From the NCBI GenBank assembly GCA_003993805.1, contig RSEF01000005.1, forward strand, positions 19,205,248 through 19,269,247: 64,000 bases of DNA. The letters are read 5' to 3'. Shown piece by piece: positions 1 through 11,180 of the stretch. Within the stretch, counting starts at the first letter, position 1. Each line of letters begins with the position of its first letter. Both the position numbers and the translations under genes were made by a program. The notes under the pieces were generated by a model. The model was not told the origin of the DNA and searched no databases. It was given only the letters and a program-made list of their open reading frames with translations. The DNA is from Himantopus leucocephalus (Eukaryota; Chordata; Aves; Charadriiformes; Recurvirostridae).

Positions 1-3000
1 CTTTTCTGATGTCATCGCATCACTTAGCTCAAGAATCTGATTATTTGAGGTAGATGATACTCTGTTGCTTAAAGTCCAAGTACCTCGCTTATGATTATTT
101 ATGCATACCAGGTTATTTCATGCTTGCTTATTTTTGTTAGAAGATTATTTTATGCTCTTCGTTTAAAGCTGACCTGTATTATTGAAAGAGAAATCGGCAA
201 AAGTAGAGGAGTGTAACTGTTCCCACTCGATTTTTACTTCAGCTTTTACAAATTAAAGGTCAACAAAGAGTAACAAAGAGAAACTGCTCATAGGAGTTTA
301 GTCAGTACGCATAATTTAAGACTATCTAAGCAAAACAGAAGGGAAAACGGTTTTGGTAAAAAGCAAAAAAGAGCATCCTTAAAAGAGAAAGAAATGTTAC
401 AACTGAGGTAGGCAAAGCAGCCACTGAGGTGAGCAGGAGTATTGCCCAGTCTCAACAAAGGAACTGGGAAGATGATAATGCCCGCTAAGAATAAAGAACA
501 GGTAACTAATGTGGACTTAAGGAGGTGAATTTTCAGGCGCGTCTGAAGTATCCCATCTCCCAGTTCCTGAGGTTCCCTGGCCAGCTGCCATATGGACAGA
601 AGGGATACCGTGAACTTCCTTGTAAATATTTGTGGGGAAACAACATATGCTTAAAAGAATCCAGTCTGTCCTCACAAACGCCCTTGCTGTGTGTCCCTTC
701 TCAGTTGTCAGCAAAGGCTCACGGACTAACTGGCGTTACGTCCTACGTAACGTGAATCGGAGTTTATAGTGAGTCCTTCACTGCGTTACAGGCACAGGAC
801 CGCAGTCCATTTCTTTACAGTTCTACATCCTTGAATTGATGGACCAAGAGCTCTCGTCTCCTGGCTGAAACTGGCTTATCGAGGCACAGACTCTGCATCT
901 TTATCTGGATTTGTGAATTACTGCTACATAGGTTAACTCAATGGATTGCTTTTTTTCTTCTCTGTCTATAGACACCAGGTTCTCGTATAGTATCTTCTTT
1001 AGATGATCTCCCTGGAGGATTAACCTCGGGAGGAAACAGATTGCATTTTAAAAAATACATTTCCTAAGTGTTTTGCGCCAGCCCGGCATGATGGATATTA
1101 GTGGGTACCACGCAAGTATTGCATTTTACTTCTCTTAATTGCTCCTAATCCTCGATTAGACAAACAGAGGCCTTGAACTACGCCTGTGGGATACTTCTGA
1201 AAATCCAAGAGGAGTACTAATTGTTTAATCTTAGCCCTGGGCAGCTACTAGTTGCTTATATACTGATCGCTCACAGATTATAAACCTAAGGAGGCGGCGA
1301 TGCCAGACGCCCAAACCGCTCCACAGTACATTGGATGGCCCAGTGCTTCCAGTGCTGTCTTTGGGGAATGAAACATAAAGCTTTGCAGCAGCTGGGGTTT
1401 TATGCCTGGGAGATCTGGATCTTGAAATATGACCTATACAGCAGGATCTCCCAGTGTCCTGGGAAAAAAGGCTAAGAGCAGTGCAATTAAATGAATTTGA
1501 AACCAAATGGATTGTATCAGGGACATAATGCAATTTCATTTCATTTTGTAGGAGGTGTACAAGAGCTTTGTGAGCTGCAGATTGAGGCAAAGGAATGAGC
1601 TTCCTTAGCCTGGGCTGTTGGAGTCAGTCCCAACCACTGCTAGTGTGTCACGGGATATTGCACGGAGCAAGCAAAGGAGATGCAAGACTAATCCTAAGCC
1701 ATAGAATCATAGAATGGTTTAGGTTGGAAGGGACCTTGAAGATCACCTAGTTCCAACCCCCCTGCCCTGGGCAGGGACACCTCCCCCCAGCCCAGGTTGC
1801 TCCAAGCCCCGTCCAACCTGGCCTTGAACACCTCCAGGGATGGGGCAGCCACAGCTTCTCGGGGCAACCTGTGCCAGGGGCTCACCACCCTCAGAGTGAA
1901 AAATTTCTTCCTAATATCTCATCTAAATCTCCCTTCTTCCAGTTTGAAGTCATTCCCCCTCATCCTATCACTACATGCCCTTGTAAAAAGTCCTTCCCCA
2001 GCTCTCCTGTAGGACCCTTTAGGGACTGGACATGACACCACATCCCTTTTCTCCATAAACTGCCCTAGACAAAACCTCATCAGGAAAGGGCTGAAAAACT
2101 TCTGCTATTTCTAATGCCTTAGTTGTTATCCCAAGACACTGACCTATGTTGTTTACTTTTGGGATGCATTTTCAGTGGTGGTGTCAGCACTTGCTAGTCT
2201 ACCATCAGCCCCACAGTTCTGGGTATTTTTCTTAACTGTTCTGTTCCCAGCAGTCACAAAAGTTAAACAAAAAATAATCCTGTATTCATGAAGTGGAGAG
2301 AAGAAGAGGAAAAAGGTGCCTTATGCTTACTCAGAAAAGCTTGAAACTTTGACCTCTGTGCATAAGAGCAACTCAGAAATCAGTGAGTGCTGGGAGAAGG
2401 TTTTCTTGGGGCAGGGGTAGGAGAGGGGGAAAGGATGCATTTTGTCTTCCGTTCTCAAAACGTTCTTTTAATTTTTAAAATATTGTTGGTATTTGTAGGC
2501 TTAAAAATAATCCCTATACTTTGTTTAACTCTGTAACTTGAATTTTGGGGTTTGACAATCTGATTTTAGATGCATACTAGAAAAGGTTCATTCATCCTGC
2601 GTAAGGAAGTGGGACCTGCTGTTGACAGGACCGTCCCTGTGTTTCCAAAGCGGTCGTAAGCCAGCTTGAAACAGGTTAAGAAATTGCAGTTTTACCACAC
2701 CAGCCCTGAAAGCAAACACCTACTGCTGTCACGGTGATGTTGCCAATAGTTTTCCGCAGTGGACCGGGTTTTGATGCCCTGCCAGCATCACACCTTAAGG
2801 AATCTGTGGACCCAAACACGACCCAGCCCCATGTCATCTCACCCTTTACTTCCCATTCTTCTCACCTCAACCAGGACCTTGATCTAAGTACCCATGTGCA
2901 CAATTTCTATTCAGAGCTTTTAAAATAGTCACTTCTTTTTTTTTTTCCACTGCAGGCGCAGAGCTTACCCATAGGGATTAGCCGTGGAAAGTGGAGAGAA

Positions 3001-6000
3001 AATGATCACCCGAGAATTCACACTGGTTGCTCAGGCCCGGAGCTACTTCTGTATTTGCTGCACTCACTCGTTATCCAGATGGGACCTTCAGGTAGGCTGC
3101 ATCACAGATATTAAAGTAACGCAATTTGCAAGGGACCTTAAAACAGAGGAAGTGGGGAGTGTCCTGAGGAAACAACAGGCCAAAAGGAGCAGATCTCACT
3201 GCCTCGGCTGGACAGGAGAGAAAAGGACTGGTTTCTTTGCCCTTTTCTTTCCTGTTTACTTTGAAAAATAAATCCCAGCTTGTTAGTCACAAACATATCC
3301 TTGAGCTTGTTTTTAGCTTGGTTTTCCAAGAAAATGAGATTTATGAGGTGCCTACCTGTTTCTCAGCTCACTTTTCCTCCCAGCCAACAGCTTTTGAACT
3401 CACTGGGGCCTCTACACCGTTTCAAATTTGATAAAAATATGCCAAGAATAAGTTCCTACAAGTTTGTATAAACTGACAGCTGGTTCTGAAAGCTCATTCA
3501 AGTGTCTCCACTGAGAGCTCAGCTATTATGAGACAGAGAGAAACTAACAACCGGTAAAAAGAAACAAAAACCAAACCCTTTCAACTGGAACTTGTAGTTA
3601 AGGAATATAAAGTTAAGAGAAACTAGGCTCTGTTATTTAGACTCAAACTCCATTGAGAGTTGTCTTGAGACTTCTGTTGACTTACTTTGCTTGTTGGAGT
3701 AATACCCCTGACTGTAGATTTATTTGAATTCGAGAATGGGCAGAATAACTAAATATTGACCTTGGCTAGGCTGATCCTTTGTCTGTGTCTTGCTGCCTAC
3801 TGCAGTTTTAGATCAAGATTTTATTGTCAGACTAAATCCCCTTTTGCTTTTTGCAAGACGGATTGAAAGAACAGGCTACCTGTATAAGAGGCCACGTAGC
3901 TGTTTCTGTACTCCATTTCTTGGAGAAGAGTATTTGGAGGAGTCTTGTGCAGAAGGCAACTCAAGGACACTGAATTGTCATCCAGACCCTGATGAAAAAT
4001 CCCCCTCAGAAAATGAGGCACCATAAGCTGATAGCAAAGAGCAGCTCTGTGGCTGGCAAGATAGATTCCTCAAAGTTGACATGAGTCCTCCAGGACACCG
4101 GCAAACTCCTTACGGTCCAAAGCTATGTCAAAAAGAAGGTGCTAGAGAAAAATGCCTGTTGCTTGCTCCTTTCTCCACATCATGTTGAGCAGCAACACTA
4201 ATTACATGTGAGGTGAGAACGCTGAAACGCCTTGTTTAGGCTTGCAGGCAAGTCAGGTATGTAGGCAAGTGTCTGCCAAGTTGTCTAGTTTATGAACAAG
4301 TCCTCAGATTTGTTGGAAAAATATGTGAGTCAAATTCATTCAATAACAAGATGCAGAGCAGTCAGAATGCAGAGGGGGAAAAAAACTGCAGGAAGGCACT
4401 ATTATGAACTTCACACTGTGGATTTCCATGTGGACAACTGTCCTTGTACAGGTGCTGGAATGGCTGTTCTAAATATGTTGTTTTCAGTTTAAAGTTGTGA
4501 ATTTTAAGTCCCATGTAGTCCTGGCTTCCAAACATGCTGTTGTTATCAATTAACCCAGATCAGTCGCTGTTTTTAATTGAAGGCTTTTAGCAAAATTCTG
4601 AAAGAATTATTTTTTCATGGCTTTCAGACAACCGTGCTTTCTAAACAAAAAATATAGAATTAGGCTTTCTGTAGCCGGCACTTTCTTAGGCTGGGAATCA
4701 GAGGCTGTCCAAGATTTCTCTGCTGTTAATTTACATGAGTTTATTACAGCTATTGACTGCAAATTTCCTTATTTCCTAAGAAGAGGGATAATAATGTGTA
4801 ATTCAGAAATATTTTTTTTTTAAGTCTGTAGCCCGGCGTGGCTTTTATTTTTGGTTGTGCATGGTTTTGTTTATTGCTGAAAGGATACCAAAGCTCAGGG
4901 GTACCTGGTGAGCAAGCTGAAGCTTTGCTGGTGAATAAGTCCACCAGTCTCAAAGAATGTTGTTCCAGTCCTCCCTGGGCATAAGATTTTTCATGAAACT
5001 GCCAGAGGATGAGGTTCCCTTTCATCCGTGGGAGGGGGCTGCTTAAGGAGGAAAAGCCCTTAACCTTTTCCTGAGCCTTTCCCTGTAATTCCTTATATTT
5101 CCCTGCAAGTCCTTGTATTTCAGCTATATTTTTAATGTTTGTTGGCTTCCTGCTCTCTCTCAAACAGTACCAGACTCTCTTGCTGAAGACAATTTGGGTT
5201 CTTTTACCCCCAGAACAGTGCTTTGACTGAATAACTCCGGCTGCATAAATGGGTCCTATAAATTAATTGTTGCGATCGCACCACCTTTCAATTTTCAAAC
5301 GCACCTAATATAAATGATAATAGTAGTAATCCAGGAGAAAGACAGTAAGTTTTTTATATCGTCTTTACACTTCTTTGGACAACATTTCTGTGTTATGCGC
5401 ACAGGAATTCAATGTAGGAGCACGGCATTGTCGTGTCGCATGTTATCGGGCAAAACTGCATTCTGTGCTTGTCCTCGGTTGAACAATGCTGGCTGGCATT
5501 GAGAGTCTCCAAAATCACACCCTGAAGTGCAGAAAGGCCAGGGATGCTCTAAGCAATCTGTAACCAACACAGCTGTCCCAGTCTCAGCAGCGAACTGGGA
5601 GGAATTCATGCAAGGAAAAGGAAAAAGCAGCCCATTTCTAGGCGTAACAGCGGGTCGGCACCACAAGGAGGCAAACTTGGATTATTTTTCCTAATCCTTT
5701 CCTATTTTTCTCCTTGAGGATTTTCTCCTTTTCTCAGGAGGCAAGGATGCTTCAAAGCATCAAACTTCATCCCTCCTTATATGTTATTTGTGGTAAGCCT
5801 ATACTACTAAAATATATTCATGTTAAATGATGTGCACACTACTCTGACCTTCTCAACCCCTCCAGCTTTCCGATCAAATTCTTGAGGCTCTCTAGCCTTC
5901 CTCTCAATATTTGTCCCAATATTAATCAATTATAAACTCAGATGCTCCTCCCTGGTGAGTGAAGAAAGACACAATAGTTTTCTCCAGATCTGGATCTGGG

Positions 6001-6701
6001 TCAAACGCTGCTTTGAAAGCACTTTGTAAGTTAAAAAAAGCTTTGATTTGACTTCAGGTCGTAAGGGAACAGCTGACTCCGGAATTGAGATAAAATGCAC
6101 CCAGTAGCAGAGGAGTGCACTCCAAAATAAGGTAATTTCACATTGAAAACTATGTCTTCATGTTGTCTAGAAATAGTGTCCTCAAAGAAGGGCCTGAGAA
6201 TTTACACCTGAAAATCTATGAGAGGAGCAATCTTTCTCCCAGGCACGCGTTAAATGCTTATCTCTACAAAGAGAATGAGATCTCATGGACAACTGTGTTG
6301 AAATTATTAAGCAACCCTGACTTCTTTTTTCTATAACTAAGGTTTGTCTTTTTGGTTTTAGAAAACGTAAAGTAGAAGCCTGGCATGCGTTTCATTTTCA
6401 TTCCGATGTGTTTGCCACTGGGGGGAGCACACTGCCACGGCTATTGGGCCTTAGTAAGGACATGAGCTGGAGGGCAGCTGGAACAGGTAGGTTCCGCTCC
6501 CAGTTCCAGATGAGGATGAAGCTAAAACTATCGTGCAATGACCCCAAGGACAAGTTGAGCTTGGAGATGAGTTCAGTGTAGAGCAAGTCCAAGCTACAGG
6601 GCAATGTAAATGGGAAGATCCAATTGGCAGTAAATAGAAGGGCATCTTTCAGTCTTCTCCTGGCACTCCCACTGTGCAAGCTCTCATTAACACAGATGTA
6701 G
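1..6701. other. Intergenic DNA, no gene recognised
   Basis: Apart from the CR1 copy at 1.7-2.0 kb I see no gene, RNA or intact repeat. I looked for FADS exons 3-12 of the third copy on the minus strand (boxes HDxGH, HxQHH and QIEHH, and the MPRHNYWK motif) and found none. The minus strand at 6398-6679 is open for 93 codons but shows no convincing family match. Confidence 0.6.
1701..2034 (-). mobile_element. CR1 LINE 3' end, minus orientation
   Basis: The plus strand begins with the reverse complement of the CR1 tail (TAGAATCATAGAATGG), then TTGGAAGGGACCTTGAAGAT and the CAACCTGGCCTTGAACACCT block, ending in the CTTTAGG segment. It is a typical 5'-truncated avian CR1 copy with no coding capacity. 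Confidence 0.9.
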
Positions 6702-6813
6702 AATTTTTGGGCGCTCAGAGCTGGGCTTATCAGGTGCCAGCTCGCCAGTTAGCAACAAGTTTGTGTACTTTTTCATCAGCATTAATATCACAATGAAATG
6801 TTGCAAAAGGATG
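6702..6813 (-). pseudogene. FADS exon 2 relic, frameshifted: remnant of a third desaturase copy
   Basis: On the minus strand this 112-nt stretch aligns with exon 2 of both FADS genes. It is preceded by AG, and its first frame reads HPFATFHCDI ([14 protein letters not shown]), keeping the second heme His. After one extra base the reading shifts to KKYTNLLLTGELAPDKPSSE, matching the [20 protein letters not shown] part. The expected donor is not recognisable and no other FADS exon could be found with confidence on either side. It lies in the same orientation as the two intact genes, about 13 kb downstream of the second. It is best read as a dead tandem copy, perhaps of the avian gene called FADS1L2 (recalled name, unverified). 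Confidence 0.8.
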
Positions 6814-7375
6814 CTCGAATGCATACAGAGAAAATAGATGATAGAAGTATCACATGGCAGGCTGAGACACAAAACAAAGATGGAGCCAAGTAAGAAGAAA
6901 TTGAGCGCGCTTCTTTCTAGTGCAAACATTCATCCTCAGAGGTCTCCAACCTGTTTTTAACTTGCCATTTTGCATTTCTTTCTCATCTTTTGTACACCTG
7001 AATCTTTCCCCTTTGTATTAATAGACGCATCTATATGGCCATTTGCTTTCACAAAGGGTCCAGTGATGCAAGAAATTTGGACTTGGTTACCTTCTCCATC
7101 ACAGTCTTCTTATAAAAATAGGTCACTCATCGCACTTTCAAACCATTTAGAGGCAGATGTTGAGACTTCTCACCCTATAATGGATAGGGCATTTCCCCAG
7201 CTCCCAAAAAGATTATAAAGATCAGTGCGTGAAAAAGACACGGGGGATGATCAGATACTGCTGTTGTGGAGTTACAGAAGCTTCTAATCACTGTTTGGTT
7301 TTTCTCTTCATCTGTAGAGCTCTTATCTTAAACTCCCTCATATTAACAAACCAAAGTCTGTAGCCTGGGCACAAA

Positions 7376-7546
7376 AATGAGTAACAGTCTTCTGGATGCC
7401 CCATCACTGGAAGTGTTCGAGGTCAGGTTGGACAGGGCTTTGAGCAACCTGATCTAGTGAAAAATTTTCCTGCCCATGATAGGGGGGGTTGTACTAGATC
7501 ATCTTTAAAGGTCCCTTCCAACCCAAACCATTCCATGATTAGAGAT
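7376..7546 (+). mobile_element. CR1 LINE 3' fragment
   Basis: It contains GGAAGTGTTCGAGGTCAGGT, the TTGGACAGGGCTTTGAGCAA block and the CTTTAAAGGTCCCTTCCAAC terminal motif, ending near CCATTCCATGATT. It is truncated at the 5' end and internally decayed. Confidence 0.88.
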
Positions 7547-9557
7547 AACTCCTGATTGCTTTGCCACGGATTTTATTTAAAATCCATGCAGCCTTGCCCT
7601 ACCTCCTGGGTTGCTCTACCAGTGGGAAACATGTTAATATTTTTTTTTTTTGTAGAGACAGGAGGAATTATACTGCTGTCAGCAGATTCAGACACTACAG
7701 CAAGCAGAACGCAAGACACACCCTTGCTCATGCAACTGAACAGTGACAACACACTCATGGAAGGCAATAAAATAGTCTGTATAAACAAGGTACCAATGCT
7801 TCAACCTTGCTTTTAATGTCTGAGGTCATATTTACAAAGTTGCTTATTCCTTTTCCAGAAATCTTCTGCTCCACAAGAACTGCAGTTCTGAAGAAAAGGA
7901 AATTATATTCCACAGATTTTTCCAAAGCCACACTTTCATTAAGAAAAAAATGGAAGGCAAGCTTTTATTCCCATGACCAGCCCCAGCCACACTGACACCG
8001 GGCAATCGGTCCACACCAGGGTCAAGTCCACTCCAGTCATGTCCTGTTAGCAGGGTTAGAAGGAGGACTGGAGATGGAGGGAATGAGGTCGGAATGGTGT
8101 TGGGGAGGCGCAGAGAGAAAAGGAGGTAACAGGATCCTTGAGGTGGACACAGAAAGGTTATGACAATACAGGCTTAGGGAGCATGACTGAGGGAAACAAC
8201 CTCTTGAGGAGAACGCTGGTGAGAAAGAAGAAACCACCCTGATACGTAGAACCAAATCTGGGTTTCTCTCTCCTGCTGCAACAAGAAGAACCACTGGAAT
8301 GGAGAGGACAACATAAAAGGACTGCAGTCAATGCTGATCAAGGCCTGAAAGGCAGCATAGTACAAGGAGAGGGAACAGGGCTCTCGTACAGCTCCCTTGA
8401 GGAGCCAACTGCTTGGGTTTGTTGCCATTATCTCTGTTGCTCTTGGCATACTTTCAATAAATTTGCAAGAAATCAGCTGGGATCTCTTCTCCTCTGCTGC
8501 ACATAACGACACAGGGAGTACGTGCTGTAAGAAATGACAACAGACTTCTACGGAGAAGGACAGCTCACACAGAAAGAGTCCAACTGCCTAAATCCAGGCA
8601 TTATACCCGATATCCCACCAGTATTCATATCAAATCAACTTACAGTGGGAAGAAAGACTGGCAAAATACCAGGAGTAACATAACTGGAGATAGTAGCCCA
8701 GAGGTAAATCCCTTCACAAGTTGTTATTAGCAAGAGATGAAGGTGGCAAGATAACTTACACAGATCCTCTTTGCAACTACAATGAAACTACCTAGGGATA
8801 TTCAGATTTTGAACAGGTAAGTGTAGCAAGGGTGCAAATTAACGGTCCGTACAGGGAAAAAGGGGACGTTAGTTAAAACTAAAACACAGCGCCTTCAGCC
8901 ACCAAATATTTTTGAATATAAGTAGCTAAAATGAGGAACTTATGCCCATGATACAGACAGTTAAAAGGATTAAAGGAACAAAAAGGAGTTAAGGTTTCTC
9001 ATGAAACACAGGTCCCTTGGCTCATTGGAGAGGACACATTTTAGAGAGATGGTCAAACTGTACATCACAGTGCAAAGAACTTATTATTTGAGTCAAGGCA
9101 AAGTTTCCTCAGTACTTTCTCTACAATGTCATTATGCACTGGTACATGTCATCTCATGCCAGAGAGCACGGAAGTCAGGATGTGCTACCAGCCTGCTGCC
9201 TTAACATCCTCTGCATAAAAAGCACATACGGCTTCTAATTGGAAGTGGCCTACCTTCAATCTCCAACCGCTCCGTCTTACCTGCTCACAAAGTCTGTCCA
9301 AACCAGAAAATAACACTTGGAGCTTGCTCTCAGCATAAGTAGCTTGTTGCAGAAATCTTGCAAAGGACAACTTGGGCAGGAAACACTGCAGAGTTTTAGC
9401 TACAACCCGGGAGAGGCAATGGAAGATCCCTTTTCCAATGCCGTGCTGATCCCAGCCATTTGCTGTGTGCATCAGACAGTAACTAATTGCTGTGGTCTAC
9501 TAACTTGCATACAACCCGGCTTACAAGTCTTCCTGCACAGTAAATAAAATTCACATC

Positions 9558-10115
9558 TGTTATGGTTTGAGGAACCCACAACAATTTATGGTCATTCAGA
9601 CAATCATTCTATCACCCAACGAGCCCTCCCTACCCGGGAAGGGGAATCGGGGAAAAACAAAAAAACATGAGGGTTGAAATATAAACAGATTTAATAGAAT
9701 AAGACTAGATAATTAACATTAATAACAGTAAAGAACCAATATTGATTCCGATACCAATATAAACACACAAGGATTCTACTCAGCCCATTCTACCCATCGG
9801 AAGCCATGCACTCCCCACAGGGGACAGCCAATGTGGGACACTGCCAGCGCTGTGGCTTCAGGAGGAAGGGAAGGGCTCAGGGCTCTGGCACCGGGGCAAG
9901 GAGTTCTCAGGGTGGCAGCCATCAAGGGAGGGAGAGCACTTCACAGCAAACTTTCTAATATATATAGAATGTGATGTTGATGGTATGAAATAACCCTGTT
10001 GGCCAGCTTGGGTCAAGCGCCCGGGTCTCGCTCCTCCTCATCCCCACACCCTGGCGAGCTCGAAAACACCGAGACCTTGAAACCTACATACCATAGCTGG
10101 CTGTAAAGGAAATAT
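9558..10115. mobile_element. Probable avian ERVL-type solo LTR
   Basis: The block starts TGTTATGGTTTGAGG and contains GGGAATCGGGGAAAAACAAA, AACAGATTTAATAGAATAAG and CCCTGTTGGCCAGCTTGGGT, in the order I recall from common avian ERVL long terminal repeats. No gag, pol or env coding sequence adjoins it, so it would be a solo LTR. The right edge is uncertain and no target-site duplication was established. Confidence 0.55.
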
Positions 10116-10824
10116 TTTCACCAATTCCGACACTGGAGTCTTCTAAAAAATGCAGTTTTTCCCAGGCATTAGAAGAGACCGAAAAGTGAAATTACTGAAA
10201 GGGAAATTAATCCTGCATTGCTCAAACCAGGACAACATACATAGCTTAGGTTAACAACTTATAGATATCGCTATCAAATGCAAAATTCTCCAACCTCATG
10301 CAGCACCTGTGAGGCTCAACACTGGACTTGCACGCTTTCAGTCCATCTAGCTATCCCTCCTCTTTCATCCCTCATGCAACATGTTAGAGACCACTGAACG
10401 AAAGTGGGGGCTTTCCACGTACTTCAAAGGATTAAAAAGCAGGGGCATAAGTCCGATCTCAATTGGAAGCTTTTATTATTTCATTTCATTTTCTTTTAAT
10501 ATTTCATTTCATTTTATAAATCTAAAATAAAGGTAAGACACCATTAATTCATCAGAATGAACATGACTTCTGCAAGTTTAAACCTGCCAGCGGGCAAAGA
10601 GTGGGGACAACCCATGCTGTTGCAAAACCACCAAGCCAACCTTGTGTTAAGAAAGCTGTAAAAGAAGCTACACATTAATATTTTTTTGTTGTTTTACAAT
10701 AATGCAGGCTGCCATTTTGAAGTTTTTTGTCTTACTGGTGTCTATAGTCATTTTTTACCATAAGTGGTAAACAAAAAATATTAAACAATTTTTAATGTAT
10801 TAGGCTGGCAAGTGAGGAATGAAT

Positions 10825-11180
10825 AAATCATGATGGAGTGACTACATTAGTGGACAAGGGAAGAGTTACGTATGTAATCTATCTGGACTTGCATAAGACC
10901 TTTGATAAAGCCCCCTACAACATCCTTTTCTCTAAATTGGAGAGATACAGATTTGATGGGTGGACTATTCAGTGGATGAGGAACCGGTTGGATGGTCACA
11001 TCCAGAAGGTAGTGATCAACAGCTCAATGTCTGGATGGAGATCAGTGATGAGTGGTGTCCCACAGGGGCCCGTACTGGGAACTGTTCAATGTCTTCACCA
11101 ACAACATGGACAGCGGGGTCAAGTGCACTCTCGGCAAATTTACAGATGACACCAAGCTGAGTGGTGTGGTTGACACAGAT
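10825..11180 (+). pseudogene. CR1 reverse transcriptase fragment, decayed
   Basis: One plus-strand frame reads [15 protein letters not shown], then the [15 protein letters not shown] and [10 protein letters not shown] motifs of the CR1 RT. The catalytic-motif region (FADD in active copies) appears only in another frame, as FTDDTKLSG, so the copy is frameshifted. Both ends are truncated. It is an old, inactive fragment. Confidence 0.85.

Noticed and set aside
4750..5163. 137-codon minus-strand frame
   Set aside because: No recognisable motif, low-complexity Lys/Glu-rich start, and no splice or promoter context. Treated as chance.
10838..11149. 103-codon plus-strand frame as a host gene
   Set aside because: Its [11 protein letters not shown] and [10 protein letters not shown] motifs are CR1 reverse transcriptase, and the frame breaks before the catalytic motif.
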